A stretch of 64,000 bases of DNA, from NCBI RefSeq assembly GCF_041260155.1, contig NC_091942.1, forward strand, positions 12,181,001 to 12,245,000, in the 5' to 3' direction. The notes under the pieces are model-generated. The model saw nothing but the letters and a program-made list of their open reading frames with translations, was not told the DNA's origin and searched no databases. Source of the stretch: Ptychodera flava. Taxonomy: Eukaryota > Hemichordata > Enteropneusta > Ptychoderidae. The stretch's first letter is position 1. Each line of letters opens with the position of its first letter. The translations under genes were made by a program, and so were the position numbers. Positions 1 through 13,634 of this stretch are shown here, piece by piece.

Positions 1-988
1 AGAATATAAAAATTGTATATTTGCAGCCATGATTTTGAAATATGATACCAGTAAATATTAAAATTTAATTTTTCATATATTTTTTTTACATATTTGAATT
101 TCATAATAATTGGATAGTATTAATATTACCAAATTAGTTATAAATATGTTGACACTATTTATTGTAAGATTTGTACGGCAGGATTTGTAAATAAAATTTG
201 TTTTTATGATTTTACATGGGTTTATATATCAAAAAAATTATTAAAAATTCTTTCAACTTTCAAAATGTTATTTTTCAAAAAGTACTTCAAATACAGGAAA
301 ATTGTGCCGTACAAATCTTATCTGTAATCTTGTTAATAGGCTGTAAAAATTCCATGTCCATATCTCATTTTAAAGTTGGATTAAATTGGTATACAATTAT
401 GTAGGAAAACTGTTATTCTGTCAAAAATGTTGAAAACAAGCCATATTTGCACCCCTCTTTTGAAGTCATAGAGCAGTTTTTTTTGGTTAATCTCACTTTT
501 GACACCTCTTTGATACTTAAAGAATCTAAACATAGGGCCAAAGTCCCTGAAGCTACTATAGACATGGATCCTGTATGAAATTATCTCACTAAGGTCATCC
601 TAGGGACCTGTAAACCAAATATTAAAGCTGTCTGACTAGCGGTTTTGAAAAACAAGCGACCCACAGTTGACAGAGCTCTGCTGTGTTATGTAGAGAATAA
701 CCTTTTGTGACACATGTATTGATGAAAAAGGTGGATATTTGAGCTGGTTATCTTTTAATATCAGTATTTTCATCCTATTAACCAAGCACATTTTAACTTT
801 TAAATTAACATTGTAAGTAAGTTCTGTAGGTAATCAGAGAAAGCACACTGAAGAGACAAATGTTTGAAACTTAAGAATTCAAGGTCATCAAAAGCATTAT
901 AAGGAATCACGTAACACTTTCATTGCACTGTTTACAAAGATTGCATAATTGCTATAAATAGCACATGAGGAATCCTACAGCCCAGCTT

Positions 989-1411
989 TACCATAAAAAC
1001 CCTATCACTTTGACCACTCTTTTAATTGACCACTCTATTTTTTTCCTCAAAGAGTAATTTTATTTTATCCTTACCAAGTCAACCATAAATGGAAATTAGA
1101 ACTTTCTCTATTCTATTTATTTGACCACCCTATCATGACAAACTATTAAGAGCAATTTCTTTTAGATAACATACAGGGCACAATAAATGACGGTTCAGAA
1201 TATATTAAAGTTGGGATTCAGGAAAGTTGCCTTTACATGTTTTAATCCTCCAAGATGGTAAGCATTTCACTATGAACTGTCAAAAAAAGTTGACCTTTCT
1301 GATAATTCCACACTAAAATTATTTTGGCTTTGATGATTTCCTAATTAATTCAATTATTTAAAATCATATTAATTATTTTTTTCTGGGTGAATTGATAGGG
1401 TTTATACAGTA
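989..1411. mobile_element. TA-flanked MITE (mariner/Tc1-like), copy 1
   Basis: The ends are inverted. The left end reads TACCATAAAAACCCTATCA; the right end, reverse complemented, reads TACTGTATAAACCCTATCA. Both terminate at a TA dinucleotide, the expected target duplication for mariner-type elements. The interior is AT-rich with repeated 'ttgaccac' motifs and no ORF. It lies left of the last visible REXO5 exon, in the presumed next intron. Copy 2 at 6700-7120 supports the family definition. Confidence 0.6.
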
Positions 1412-2329
1412 CAAGAATTACTTACAATGTAAGTCAAATTTGACCAAAAATGACAAAAAAATTCCTTAAAAATACACATTTGCATATTTCATCACAATTT
1501 GAACAAATCTAAGTTGGGTTATCCCTAGGGACCTGTACACCAAATAACAAAGCTGTTATGAAGAAGGAGATTTTTTACCAAAAACACCTTTTTTGGCATT
1601 AATTTGCCTATTTTCAACAATATCAAAAAATTAAAAAAAAATAGTTTCTCAAAATCATATTTTTCATCAACACAACAAATATCAAATCAGTAAGTACTGC
1701 GGTTCTCAAGATATTTGAGTGGACGGACGCCTCACAAACGGACATACATACATACATACATACAGACTGACGACGGACGCCGGACGGATACCCATCCCAA
1801 TAGCTTCTATAGACTATAGTCTATAGTAGCTAAAAATGCATTTACAATAGTAGTCACTCACTCTGAATGCCAGCACCACCTTGTCAAACTTTCCTGAAAA
1901 ACAGCAAATAATGACTTTCCCTTTTCAAACATTTTATTAAAAGCTAGGGGACCTCTACCATAGTTAATACACTAAGGACTCCCCAACTTCTTCTTATTTG
2001 GTCAGTTTTTCAGAAGTTTTAACAGGCTATAACTCTGCAATGCCTTTGTGCCCAAATGTCTAGTTTTTTTTATTCCACAGAGAATGTTGACTACTTTTAT
2101 ATTTTAATAGTTTTGTTGAAATTTATAACTGACGATCTAGCCTTTCCAACCACCTTAAGAGAGGTCTCTCAATGAAGTAGGGGGTCAATTCTAAAAGCTC
2201 ACTCTCAAAAGCCAATTACAGCACTCTAAAGAGAACAAGTCATCGTTGATGACACAGTCCCCACTTGTTAATGGGTACTTTGATTACAGGTCCTCAGAGA
2301 GGATAGAGTCCTCTTCATTAGGTCTGTGA

Positions 2330-3110
2330 TCAAAATACTTTTTAATAAATTCGCTTGATACATGTCTGAGTTGTGGTTCAGGACATGAAAAAAATCGTAA
2401 TAAAATGGCCACACGGCAGCCATATTGGATCTTATCACAAAACAATTCAATGTGCATGTGTGTGACATAGGTCAAAGTCCTTGTACCAACTTTGAATAAA
2501 ATCGGTTGAGATATGCCTGAGTTATGGCTCTGTACATGAAAAAATCGTAACAAAATGGCTGCATGGAGGCCATATTGGATCATATCACAAAACAAATTGA
2601 TGTGCATAGCTATAACATTGGTCAATATCCTTGTACCAACTTTGAATAAAATCGGTTGAAACATGCCTGAGTAATGGCTCTGTACATGAAAAAATTGTAA
2701 TAAAATGGCCGCCTGGTGGCCATATTGGATTGTATCACAAAAAAATTGACATGCATATGTATGACAAAGGTCAATGTCCTTGTATCAAGTTTGAATAAAA
2801 TCGGTTCAGATATGCCTGAGTTATGGCTCTGTATATGAAAAAATCGTAACAAAATGGCCGCATGACAGCCATATTTGATCGTATCACAAAACAAATTGAG
2901 GTGCATATGTATGACATAGGTCAATGTCCTTGTACCAACTTTGAATAAAATAGGTTGAAAATGCTAGAGTAATGGCTCTGTAGATGAAAAAATCATAATA
3001 AAATGGCCGCCTGACAGCCATATTGGATCGTATCACAAAACAAATCGACGTGCATCTGTATGACATATGAAGTAATCCATTTACTAAGTTTGAATGAAAT
3101 CGCTCCAGGA
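2330..3110. repeat. Tandem repeat, about five units of ~150 bp
   Basis: The block 'ttgtaccaactttgaataaa' recurs at about 2481, 2631, 2780, 2930 and 3080, a spacing of 149-150 bp. Between these anchors the units share 'gcctgagttatggctctgta', 'aaaatggccgc' and 'catattggatc'. Units are roughly 85-90% alike by eye. Several minus-strand open frames cross the array only because it is repetitive. Decayed copies in reverse orientation occur at 29936-30715. The array lies beyond REXO5 exon 11 in the direction of transcription, so it is probably intronic. Confidence 0.85.
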
Positions 3111-3317
3111 CGGTGTCCGTGGGGACTAAAAAGAGAGCCTGCTGGTTATTTGCACCTCAGCATCAATAGATGCAGCTGATATATTTTTTTTTTTTTTTGT
3201 TTTAGAATTTACCCCGCTATTTGCAACTGTCCTGTGACTGCTACACTATGGTGCAAAACAAATCACAGTATCTCTTTTATTATCTTTTTGCAACAATAAG
3301 CAATGCACAATGCTCAC

Positions 3318-6300
3318 CTTGAGGGCTTTGAGGTCGTTTTCTAATGACTGGCCAATTAGAATGGCATCTGAGGGCAAGAGCTCTAACAGTTTCTTTTGTA
3401 CATCAGAAAGTCTGGTGCTTACTGGATCCAGTATCTCCTTAGTCACACCACTATATCTGTAGGCACCCAGAAATACACAAAAGCTATGACAACATTCGAA
3501 AATCTGAACGAGCTTGCATCAAGATCATTCCTTAGAACCAAACAAGTACATTTGAGAGGAATTAATGATAAAAAATTTTGAAAACTTAGTTAAATACAAT
3601 GTCTTCAACTTGGTAATTTTACTAATATCATCATCGAATTATTTGAATGAGGCCTTATTTAGGGTACTCTTGCCTTAGTGTTAAAATTATAAGACCTGAG
3701 TAACTTCTGTTTTGAAACTGACTGGACTAAATTTAGATTCAGTGTTATCATTCATGGCAGAATATACTATAGAAATAATGGGCGACACCCTGACCATTAA
3801 CATTTATGGGCGCGGGCAAGAGGAAAGCAAAAATTAACAGCCTCAGCAAGCGTCACCCGTTAATTTTTTGCCTTTATCTTGCCCTTGTTATTTCCATTAT
3901 ATTATTAACGAACCCAAGAAAACCGTCAAAATTAACGAAAATTCCCCATGCGAAAGACAATAGGGAACCAGAACTTGTACTACACAAATGTTGTATTCAC
4001 TGAACAGTGGCGTGCTGTGCTATAGTATTGCAATAAGTCACGCACTGTCACATGCTGAAAAAATTTCACAAATCAGGAAATTTTTTGGAATAAAGTGTCT
4101 AAACTTGGCCCACTGTGCTCCATTTTATTTTGTGATTAATAATGGACTTTGTAATCACAATTTACGTTTTAGCTGTAAAGTTATGTTTACAATACTGTGA
4201 GTTGTTAATATTATTATTTATATTTACGAGCATGTAAACAAACGATTCCTGTGTATTTGTGGTCAGTCATGTGGTTCAGCTTGACCAAATATAAAATGTG
4301 AATATACTGAATTATTTGCACCCAGATAAGCATGGCAACACGCAACCACATGCAAGTAGACTGAACTGAAAAATGAGATTGCTCTACAGTGAAAAAAGTG
4401 GGATGGCTAATTTCCAAGCGAATTCACTATATGACTTGCTATACAGCTGGGTAATTTGCTGACTAGGTGTCCAATTTCAAAAAAATATGATATATTAGGG
4501 TACTATATAACATGCTTTGCATTACAGACAGTTGATGCTGAAATAAACCCTACGATACTAGGAGATTTTACTTTACTGATTCAGGCAGACTTACTGTGTC
4601 AAGTAATCAATGATAGGATCAAAAGGTTTGACATAGGTGTCATATAAGACGACGTGGTTCTCATCCACAATGGAAACTCGTGTGAGTTCATGACCCTGCT
4701 TTGTAACACACTGGAAAGGGAAACAAGAGATAAAGATGTTTTAACACTTTCACTGCATAATTAATTTTTATACATGCATTCCTATGTGTAGTTTTCTATG
4801 GAAATATGGCCTATATAAATATTGATTTAAATGCATGAGCTGTATCTTTTTTATTATGAGAGTATTCAGAACAATTTTTTCAGTGAGTATTGCAATATGA
4901 CAGAGTATCATAAAAATGCACAAAAGGTCATGTGACCCACCTAGAAGGTCACGTGATCATGGCATCCATATTGGAATTTAGAAAAAAATCCAATAAATGA
5001 GGATTTTTTGTTATTTCATATACAAATGTATTTCTTTCCAGCATAACATTCTAAAAATACTACATACATTTTATCAAGTCAAATTCAGTAGGGGGAACAC
5101 ATACTCTAAAACATTCCACATAAATGAGGTTAATATGCATATTTATTACAAGTTCATCTTCGAAGAACAGGTATCGTCTGACATTCAAAAGAGAGCTACA
5201 TTAAATATAAGCTTATATACTGGTAGCCAGTCCGATGTGTAATTGTCATTGATAGATTGATGTGGTACAACATCCACAGGATACCCGATCATCGTTGTGA
5301 CGTCGGTCACCGGCCCTTTGTCGCACTCTACTCACAGCATGCTCAGCTGGCCTACCTTCCTGTCTTCCTTGCAATCTCTGTCTTTGCTTGACTGGTTCGG
5401 AAACATATTCAAGTTCAGTATTAGATTTGTTGTCGGGCGAAATGACTTCTACTATCTCTGTCGAGTTCAGTTTCACGATCATTGTCAATTTCACTATCAC
5501 TGTCCAGAAAGAACATGCTGGAGGACTTTGTCGGTTTTAAACTGTGCATTCATCGCCATTTTTAAACACCCTTTGACAGAAAAACAACAACCGATCATAC
5601 GGTCCTTACAAATCACGGCGGAGAAATGACCGAGTATGGTGGCATTTGTTTACAAATTTGGCGCGCATGCTCATTTAGGTTTGACCTTACCTCATACGCT
5701 ACGCTGGGCTTGAGGAAATAGTCAACAAACATGATGTAGAGAGCAGACAAAGCCAACATATATCGAACGCATATAAACGCGTACGTTCATGGCGCATTTA
5801 CGCGCCTCCCTCAGTCTGCCCGTTGGCACAGAATGAGCCCTCCCGAGGTGAAAGTGTTAAGAAAGTTAACAAAATCAACAGTTCCAGAGAGCACTTTCTG
5901 GAGGCCATCTTGAATCAATTATGCCTAACGTTGAATGTGTTTGAATATGATGGTTTTTATATTCGTAAAAGGGTATATTCTACTCTGTGCTAGAAAACGT
6001 TCTTCTGGCAGCTAATTGTACCATTTTATGAAATTCAAGTCTGCACCTGGATGTCATTATCACAACTGACAATGCAAGACACACGTACAATATCAATGTT
6101 GACAAGCTGAATACTGGGTATTTCAACATACTGTGGGGAAGTAGACTTAGAAACTGTAGCTGATACATGCAATGAAATCCAAACAGAAATTGTCAAAAGG
6201 AATAAGCAATTTTGTATTTCACCAACTCATTCTACAACAAGGAGAATGATCATTCACATTGTAATGATAAACTCCATTTCTTCGGAGCAACACTAAAACT

Positions 6301-9300
6301 GGTTTCATCATCCTTGCATGATTTGTATTTTTGCAGAATTATGTGAATATCACTTTCTACGTTGTTACAATATGGAATGCTCACCATTTCACAATCAAGT
6401 GAAAACATTGGACTGTCCTTTTCAAGAGTCACACTGGCTTTTAGGGAAATCATGTTGTCGGTTTTTTCAGCGGAGTAACCATGTACTTGCATCTCTTCTG
6501 CAGTGAGAAGGTAAGCTCTTCTATCTGGTTTGAAGTCCGTGAAATCCTCGCCTTCTCCATTTCTTTCATTGTCATCATCATTAGATTCAGCATCTCTCAT
6601 ACCTGAAGACAGAGGAATTACAACCATGGTAAAGAGAAGCAGTCATTGTCAATTCTAAAAGACATACTGAACTATGGGCGGGCAAATCACTAAAGCTTGT
6701 AACGTAAAAACCCTATCAATTTGACAAGAAAAAAATAATTACAATTTTAAAAAGTTGAATTATTAGAAAATTAACAAAATTAAAATAATTTCAGTGGTCA
6801 AATTATTAGGGATTTCAACATTTTTGACAGTTCATAAGTGATATGCTTACCATCTTGGATGATTGAAACATATAAAGGTGACTTTCCTGAAGTCCTGATT
6901 TTGACATTCTGTGCAACACATTGTATTGTTCTGTGTATTTTATCAAAAATTAAATGTTCAAAACAGCTTGTAATGATTGGTTGGCCGAATTATTAGAGAT
7001 TGAGTACGTTCGAATTTTCATCTGTGGTCAAATTGATAAGGGTAAGACGAAATTATATTTTGAGAAAAACATACGGTGGTCAAATTAATAGAGTGGTCAA
7101 ATTAATGGGGTTTTACGGTATGTGCTAGCTCTTGTGGTTGTTCACATGCATATCCTATAGGTAAAACCTTACTGCATATCAATGAACTGTAACTGTAATA
7201 GGTGAAATGTGGAACTCACATGAACAGCGGTATTTACAAAACAACAGATATGAAAGAGCACAAAATATCTATATTTCTCTACAGTTTTAGGAAAATCTGT
7301 GATTAGATGATTATCAAACAAACTTTGCTTTTTGGCCAGGTATCAATGAAACACTGCAGTTTGCGAGTAACGGCAGGTCTGTTGGTGACATTGACAACAT
7401 TGCAGTATCCTATTGGAATTCGCTGATACATTTAAGGCACAGCGCTCACTATAAATATAACTTCATTGTATGCTGAACTTTGAGGGAATGGTGTAATTAG
7501 GTACTTCAAAAGCAACTTGTCCCCTTCTACAGAATGTTAAAAAAATTGGAAATCTTCATAAACTGCAAGATTTGCCACTTGAAACAGGCCACAGTACAAG
7601 TGTAAGCACTGGGCTATTGATTATCAAGCCAGCAAATATGAGGAAAATGTGTATGACATAATTAGCATAATTTTCAATTTTTCTTTACACTTACTATCAT
7701 CTTGTGGGTCTTCCCTGACAAATTGCATTGCCTTTTCTGAAAAAAATCAAGGAAGAACATAATCCTGTCAAAACTGAGAACATTTTCACATGTACATAAA
7801 CTGGCATGGTATATAAACATCGGCAAGCACACTAGTATAACACAATATGACTCACTGCAGAACCAACACAAGGGAGATCAGCTCCCTGGCGGTTGGGAAA
7901 GATTTTGATCAAAACATTTATGTATTCATCGATTTAACAACATTCGATGGATGAAAATGGTTTGGACAATTGAATTGCATTATAAACCGTTTCATGACAA
8001 TACACAGGTTTATCCCTATTGTTTCCTATGACAAGTTTGGACTTCTGTACTTGAGTAAAAGGAAGAAAGGGAGTTAAAAGGGTTTTTGACAATCATTACA
8101 GGGGTGATATTTTGATTCCCATGCATATATGAGAGTTATGGTCATGAAGAGAGTCCTGTACAAAGCGGTGAGTTATTGGTATCGCACGTACATGTTTGTT
8201 GTACAAAGGTTGCATTGTTTCTCAACCAAAATAAGGGATATGTCTGAAGAAATAAGTTCAGGCTTGTGATAGCTGGATATGGTGATTCTGAACCTGAACT
8301 GGGAATTTGGAAGAGCAGGTTAACATTGTTGTTAAAATTCAGACTCAAGGTGATATGCATAATGTAAGTGGAAATGAGAGAGTGAATCACGTCACATCAA
8401 TTGTCATATTAAGACTGGTGGTTCGGGTGAAATGAGTGATTAAACATCCATCATCATAAGCTTGAACTTAAAGAGTTTCATTTTGACTTCAAATTTTGCA
8501 TCCTTGCAAAGAATCACGGGTCAAGAATCAATTTATTTTGGGCCTCGGAGGAAAAATGTCACAATCGTTACAAGTTGATTTGTGGTCCAATTTGAACAGC
8601 GCCCTCTGCAGCCAGCATTTGAAGAAAGTTGGCAAAAGCTCACAACAAATACAGAGTCAAAACTTCACTTAAAATCTAACCTGTTCATGTCAACAAGATG
8701 TCATTGCTGAAACAGTCAGTTGCCTACCATAATTAGATCATTGAATTTTGCTCACTATAAAAGCATGGGAGATGATATATCGAATCAAGTGCTTACCTCT
8801 TTCAGTCGCATCAAGTCGTTGAAACTTTTTCAGTTTTGAGTTTGTCAAAGAATGATACAGAAAGTCTTCTTCTATGGAATAGTTTGATTGTCTTATTGGC
8901 ACAGACTACATAGGAAAAACAGAAAGTCAAAAAACATTTGGTGAATCATGTTATCTCTGTCTCGATAGCAGTGTGCTAACCATAATCCATCACATCGTTA
9001 ATCATCACTGAAATCTTGGTTTGGTCTAATCACACAGGGTTGGTGATTGTCAGGGTATCACGTTGTCTAGAACACAAATTCTGAACTCAATGGTGAAATG
9101 CGGTTGGTTCCAACATGATCTTGTTGGAGAACAGATGTGCAACACTGAGCCTTGAGTTGTGATTGGTCAGTGGCAGCATTGGTAAGTGGCAGCGGAGCAT
9201 CTGCACAAAAGAGCCCGTAGTCTTAGGATATTTTTGAACTTTGTGCCGATTACAGACTTCCCTGTGACAATTTCTCAGGGTAAGCTGTTACTGGCACATG

Positions 9301-11446
9301 CCAATTTGTAATATCTTCTTTAGTAACTGAGAACATTTCTGAGTTTGTGCCATGCCAACGTGGCTCTGAGGACACACTAAAGTTACCCTGAAGAAAGTTC
9401 GATCAAAAGTTTAGGGCTAAAAGTTTGATGTGTACCCTGAGTTGAAAACGTACCATTTCAAAAAGCTCTCTAATATTACTGAAACAGTCAGCATATTCAT
9501 CAACATGTTGTTGTGTTATGCGATTCAATACAACAACAGCAACTGAGCTGACTTTAGTCCAACGAAGAAGTTGGCACCACCTGTAAAATAAATCAAAATC
9601 AAGGTGAGACTTCAATAACACCACAAAAGTAGCCTAAATGAATATTCATTTTCAGTATGCAAAACAGATTGCCGAATTTACAGAAGTTTCAAGTTTAATG
9701 AAAACTGGAGCTCAAAGATCATAATAATCTCACTATCACAATTCCTGACCATTTTGAAATTTCTCGGTATTTCGTTCCTTAACGGATGTAACAATTTGAT
9801 GTATCTAACTACTGACAAATTGGAAGCCAAAACTCTACAACTACGCCTCTTCGATTAAGTCAATCCATTGGAGCTAATTGCATTATGAGACACAAAATGC
9901 AACTTGAAAGATGAAAACTGATCAATGCTTACCTTGGGACAACACTGGCTTCACTACCCATCAAGGCAAACAAAACCAACCTCTGTACATCTTTGACACT
10001 CAATGGAGGGATAACCGCCCCTTCCTTTTCAACTTTCCTTCCGAATACTTCCTTCAGTTTCAAAAAAAGTTTGGGCAGTTGCTGAAAATGCACAATTTGT
10101 CAAGTCAAGAAAGTATATGTGATCAACAAAATCGAACAACTACAAACCTGTGTAATTTGTAGATCTTCAAAACGTTCTAACAATCACATTAAAATTAACA
10201 GTATTTTTCATTGACTAAAGAAAATTATTATCATTATTATTATCATAGTTGTCCTTGTTGTTTGAAAGCATGCAATTTGTCTATTGTCCAAGCATATACA
10301 AAACATTCACACCTCAAAACTGACTACCTTCTATCTGTAGAATTTCTGCTGAACACAAGTTTCATGCTAGTTTACAAATTTTACAAACATTTCATCTCAC
10401 AGGATTCTACTGATAAGCTTTCATCAAAAAACTGTTTTTTTAATCTTACCATAATTTTTTTAACTCTTATCTTTCTCTCTGCTTTTAACTTCTCAATTTC
10501 TTCCCTCGTTAAAGTAGTAGTAGTATTTTTCTCCTGACAAGTTTGTCGCTCCATTTCTGTTTCGAGTCTTGATTTCTTGATGTGGATCACAGCATTTGGA
10601 TCACTCTCGTGATTGGTCTCATTCTGTGAAACGAAAATAAACCGAACAAGGATATGTGACCGAGAGGAAGGTCCATCAAAACTCATAGATAATATCTCAA
10701 GAACAAACAAACTGACAAGAGTAAGTTTTATAAGCTTTGTCTGTGAACGAATTATTTTTCAAAGGAGAGCAAAGGCAGACATTACGTTAATAGTATATAA
10801 TGCGAGAGAGCAAGTGGTTCAGGACTGTCACATTGAGCAAGTACCAACGTGGTGACAAGAAAATACATCATAGATATATCTAAGTCATGTCATGTTATCA
10901 AATGAATCTTTATTAAATTCTGACTTTAACAAAAAATTCTCCTTTGAACAAACCAATCTGAGCTTGAGTAAACATTTCACCCTTTTTTCCTGTTCTCGGG
11001 CCAAGCCATGATACTATGATCAATAAAGTCAGTGGTTAGACCAATGTCTTAAGGTGATGTGATGAATGTGTAACGTATGTGATATGCACTTATCGGCACA
11101 TAGATAATACATTGGCTGCAACTGTGGTAAACTTTATGCAAACCTTTGTGCATAGTCATGTAAATAGTATAATAACTGTACAGCTGAATAACTATATCTT
11201 GACTTAAGTCATTTGAAAAAACAAAAATTGTTGGTTACAAACCGTCAGTTTCCTTTTCTTCTGCTCCTGCTTTTCTTTTTCTGTGGCGGCTTCTCTTAGT
11301 TCTCGTTTCAACATCTGAAAAAGTCAAAGACTTGCATGGTTAAATTTACCATGAAGCAAACTGAAAAATTCATAAAAGTAGTTTTTAGTTGAGAGTGATT
11401 TAGCATACTTTGGTGGGTTGGCGGTGGGGGGGGGGGGGGGGGGGGC

Positions 11447-11514
<68 letters not shown>

Positions 11515-13335
11515 GGGAGGGGGGTGAATTTCATACTTACAAAACTCAGTGTAAAAGTGTTACTGGTTACCCAAAACTATTCAAATATACTTTTATTCCC
11601 TTAGTATCCTGACAATGACAAATACAATGTACTGCTGAACTGTGGATATAATCGTTTACTCGTATTAAATGCTGTTCATTAAATGGAAAAACTTTGTTAT
11701 CATAAAATTACCATGTGGTATGGCCAACCATGATGAATATTCGTGGTGGGTAGTGATTGAGATCATGTTTCATAATTTGCGACAACAGTCATCTTAAGCC
11801 TGTGTCAAGATAACTGGATGCAAACATATTGGATACAAACTACATCAGCTTTCCAATGGGCCACTGGCTAGCATTTTATCCCTAGCCATTATCACTTCTT
11901 AAGTCACCAGTGATTAATATGAAATACATGTATTAACTGCCATGTCAATTTATGATCTTAACAATTGCTAAATATAAGAACACATTTCTTGATTTTTCCT
12001 GTAATTCTCTGTCACAACTTTCTCCATCCTTTCTTATGCAAGCTGAATTGAAAACTTCTCTTTCGGTATACTGTTGATGTTCTTACCTAAATAAGTTAAA
12101 AGTGACCACAAAACAATCATGAAAGTGACAAAATAATACCACGAACGGATCTGGATGAAAGCTTAAATAAAGGTCTCCATGAAATAATTAAAGTAACAGT
12201 CTGAAAAAAGGACTCATCTAAAATTTGAATCACATATTTCACACTATGGAACCAATATACACTGTAGGCCATATCCCGAGTAATTACACTGATCAACTCA
12301 TTCTCCTAGAATTGGAAAATTGACAGCAATGATGACGACAAAACATACCATAGTGTAATATTGTGTTCTTCACAAAGGGAATGATTGATTAGACCAAATG
12401 TCACTAAGCAATCACAGACCTGTTTTTTTTTCATTCTGTGTTTCTGTTTTTTCAACTTCCGCCTTTGCCGTCTTTCCTTCCTGGCCTGTGCTGAATCCTC
12501 AAGCAAAGTCTTTTCTGTGTCATGTGATAAAACATCATCACTCTAGTGAAAATAAGATAAAAATTTGTTAATGAGAAAAGCCTCCTACTTGAAAAGCAAC
12601 AAAAATAATGTCCCATTCAATAATGAATAGGGAAGATGTGGTTGGTCAGGAGCAAAATTCATTCATGATCTTCTGATTTCAAGGATTGGACGGAACATCA
12701 TAGATGAAAGATTTGCCCGTGTCCACAATGATAAAAACGACAAACAAACAAAGCATAAACAAGTCTTTGTTAGTATGGTTTATACCTCCATGGTATGATC
12801 ATGGATGTATCTTTCTGTTGTACATCTATGGTGTGATCTAGCACAAAGATCAGGGCCTCCATCGTGATCAAACTGTTGGGCAGACAACAAATCAAGTAAT
12901 AAATTGTGCAGAGATATATGAATATTTCTTCATCCATAGACCCTAAATTCTGGGGTCTATGCTTCATCATGCACGTGTCAATCATCTTTTTTTTTACATC
13001 CATGATCATAGTCTCTCAGTCTGAGCTCTGTAACGGTCTCTGTGGAGAGACCAGCTGTGCAGCTTGGTGCAGGTTTCATATTCGAGATTGAAAAGACTGA
13101 GCGAGAGTTCCACACTATATTCGAATTTTCTGGCAATAGAAACGGTACAAGTACTATGGATGCCAGGCTCCGACCGAAACAAACTCACCTTGTCGATTAT
13201 TTCACCATCTTCAAGTTCATTTTCACTCACTTCGACGACTGTACTGCTCGTACTACCTAGGCTTGAAGTAACTGTTTCGGTTTTCGTCGATTTACTGGAA
13301 TCGGCGTCTTTCTTTGCTTTTTTACTCTTACCCAT
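3318..13335 (-). CDS. REXO5: REXO5, RNA exonuclease 5 (DEDDh family), 5' eleven coding exons; 3' end outside window
   Basis: Exons on the minus strand, 5' to 3': 13335-13189, 12542-12420, 11314-11243, 10623-10450, 10081-9933, 9580-9454, 8905-8797, 7736-7695, 6602-6385, 4710-4595, 3456-3318. All have GT donors and AG acceptors, and the phases join without a stop to give 472 codons. The N-terminus is lysine/serine-rich (MGKSKKAKKD), followed by a basic coiled-coil-like stretch (RKERRQRRKLKKQKHR). The middle exons match REXO5 (PLSVKDVQRLVLFAL, WCQLLRW). The EXOIII domain begins at FSLDCEM, giving the first D and E, and continues through HELTRVSIVDE and SGVTKEILDPVSTRLSDVQ to SLENDLKALK, which supplies the second-motif D. 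The family is a nuclear 3'-5' exoribonuclease that trims snoRNA and rRNA ends. The remaining EXOIII motif (H/D) and any RRMs were not found in 1-3317 and should lie to the left. The gene is head to head with ERI2, as in human. Identity is from remembered family motifs; exon edges are inferred from phase and splice consensus. Confidence 0.92.
3814..3884. repeat. Short inverted repeat in REXO5 intron 10
   Basis: Arms at 3814-3838 and 3859-3884 (gggcaag...ttaac and gttaa...cttgccc) pair with a few mismatches around a 20-nt loop. It is probably a small MITE relic or hairpin. The rest of 3457-4594 is unremarkable AT-rich intron. Confidence 0.4.
4741..5860 (-). mobile_element. Decayed piggyBac-like element, TTAA-flanked, in REXO5 intron 9
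   Basis: The left end TTAACACTTTCAC (4741) is mirrored by GTGAAAGTGTTAA at 5848-5860: 13-bp terminal inverted repeats that include TTAA, the diagnostic piggyBac target. Minus-strand sequence at about 5380-5560 resembles the start of a transposase. One frame gives MAMNAQFKTDKVLQHVLSGQ and then a stop; a neighbouring frame gives an acidic run (FLDSDSEIDNDRETEL). This suggests a broken N-terminal coding segment. The left end lies 30 nt from the REXO5 exon 10 acceptor. The ends are directly visible; the transposase resemblance is weak. Confidence 0.6.
6700..7120. mobile_element. TA-flanked MITE (mariner/Tc1-like), copy 2
   Basis: The left end TAACGTAAAAACCCTATCAA matches the inverted right end TACCGTAAAACCCCATTAAT, flanked by TA on both sides. 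It has the same terminal motif and internal 'gtggtcaaatt' repeats as the copy at 989-1411. It sits in REXO5 intron 8, 98 bp upstream of exon 9, and has no coding capacity. Confidence 0.65.
11421..11524 (+). repeat. Poly-G tract (~100 bp) in REXO5 intron 2
   Basis: An almost uninterrupted run of G on the plus strand is broken only by 'cga' near 11446 and by single A residues near 11514. REXO5 is transcribed from the minus strand, so the RNA would carry poly-C and the template strand poly-G. Length is likely unreliable in assembly. Gly-rich ORFs over it are artefacts. Confidence 0.9.
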
Positions 13336-13634
13336 GACGAAAAGTATGATAAGAGCTTCGACTTTATGTTCTTAGTCGGTGTCCTTCCGTAGAAACCGAA
13401 AAGTACACAGACATCAAAATTTGCGCGACACTGATTCTCAACCACAACAGATTCACATGGCGTCTTGTAACCTTTCAACTGTGACACAGGTTGTTGCGAA
13501 AACCCCGGATGTTCACCGCTGGCGGCGAAATTTAAATATAGGAAGAAACAGTAGCGTCACTCTACAGGCAGATAGAGCTGTGTACAGCAAACGTCGTGTT
13601 CTTTCCTCCGTGATTCGACTCCTATGACCTTATA
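13336..13634. promoter_or_regulatory. Bidirectional promoter between REXO5 and ERI2
   Basis: Only 299 bp separate the REXO5 start codon (A at 13335, minus) from the ERI2 start codon (A at 13635, plus), so both 5' UTRs and core promoters must share this interval. It is richer in CG dinucleotides than the flanking introns (for example around 13420-13600), and I see no clear TATA box. On the ERI2 side there are two nested upstream ORFs. The ATG at 13457 runs 56 codons to TGA at 13625-13627. A second ATG at 13624 reads Met-Thr-Leu and stops at TAA 13633-13635, overlapping the first base of the ERI2 ATG. Whether they are transcribed depends on the transcription start site, which cannot be read here. 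Confidence 0.75.

Noticed and set aside
2268..3066. Several similar 60-126-codon minus-strand ORFs
   Set aside because: Products of the ~150-bp tandem repeat; similarity between them is repeat periodicity.
1..3317. Search for the remaining REXO5 exons (EXOIII H/D motif, RRMs)
   Set aside because: No convincing exon found; the region is repeats and MITE sequence, so they are presumed outside the window.
11410..11612. Glycine-rich ORFs
   Set aside because: Translation of the poly-G tract; no protein evidence.
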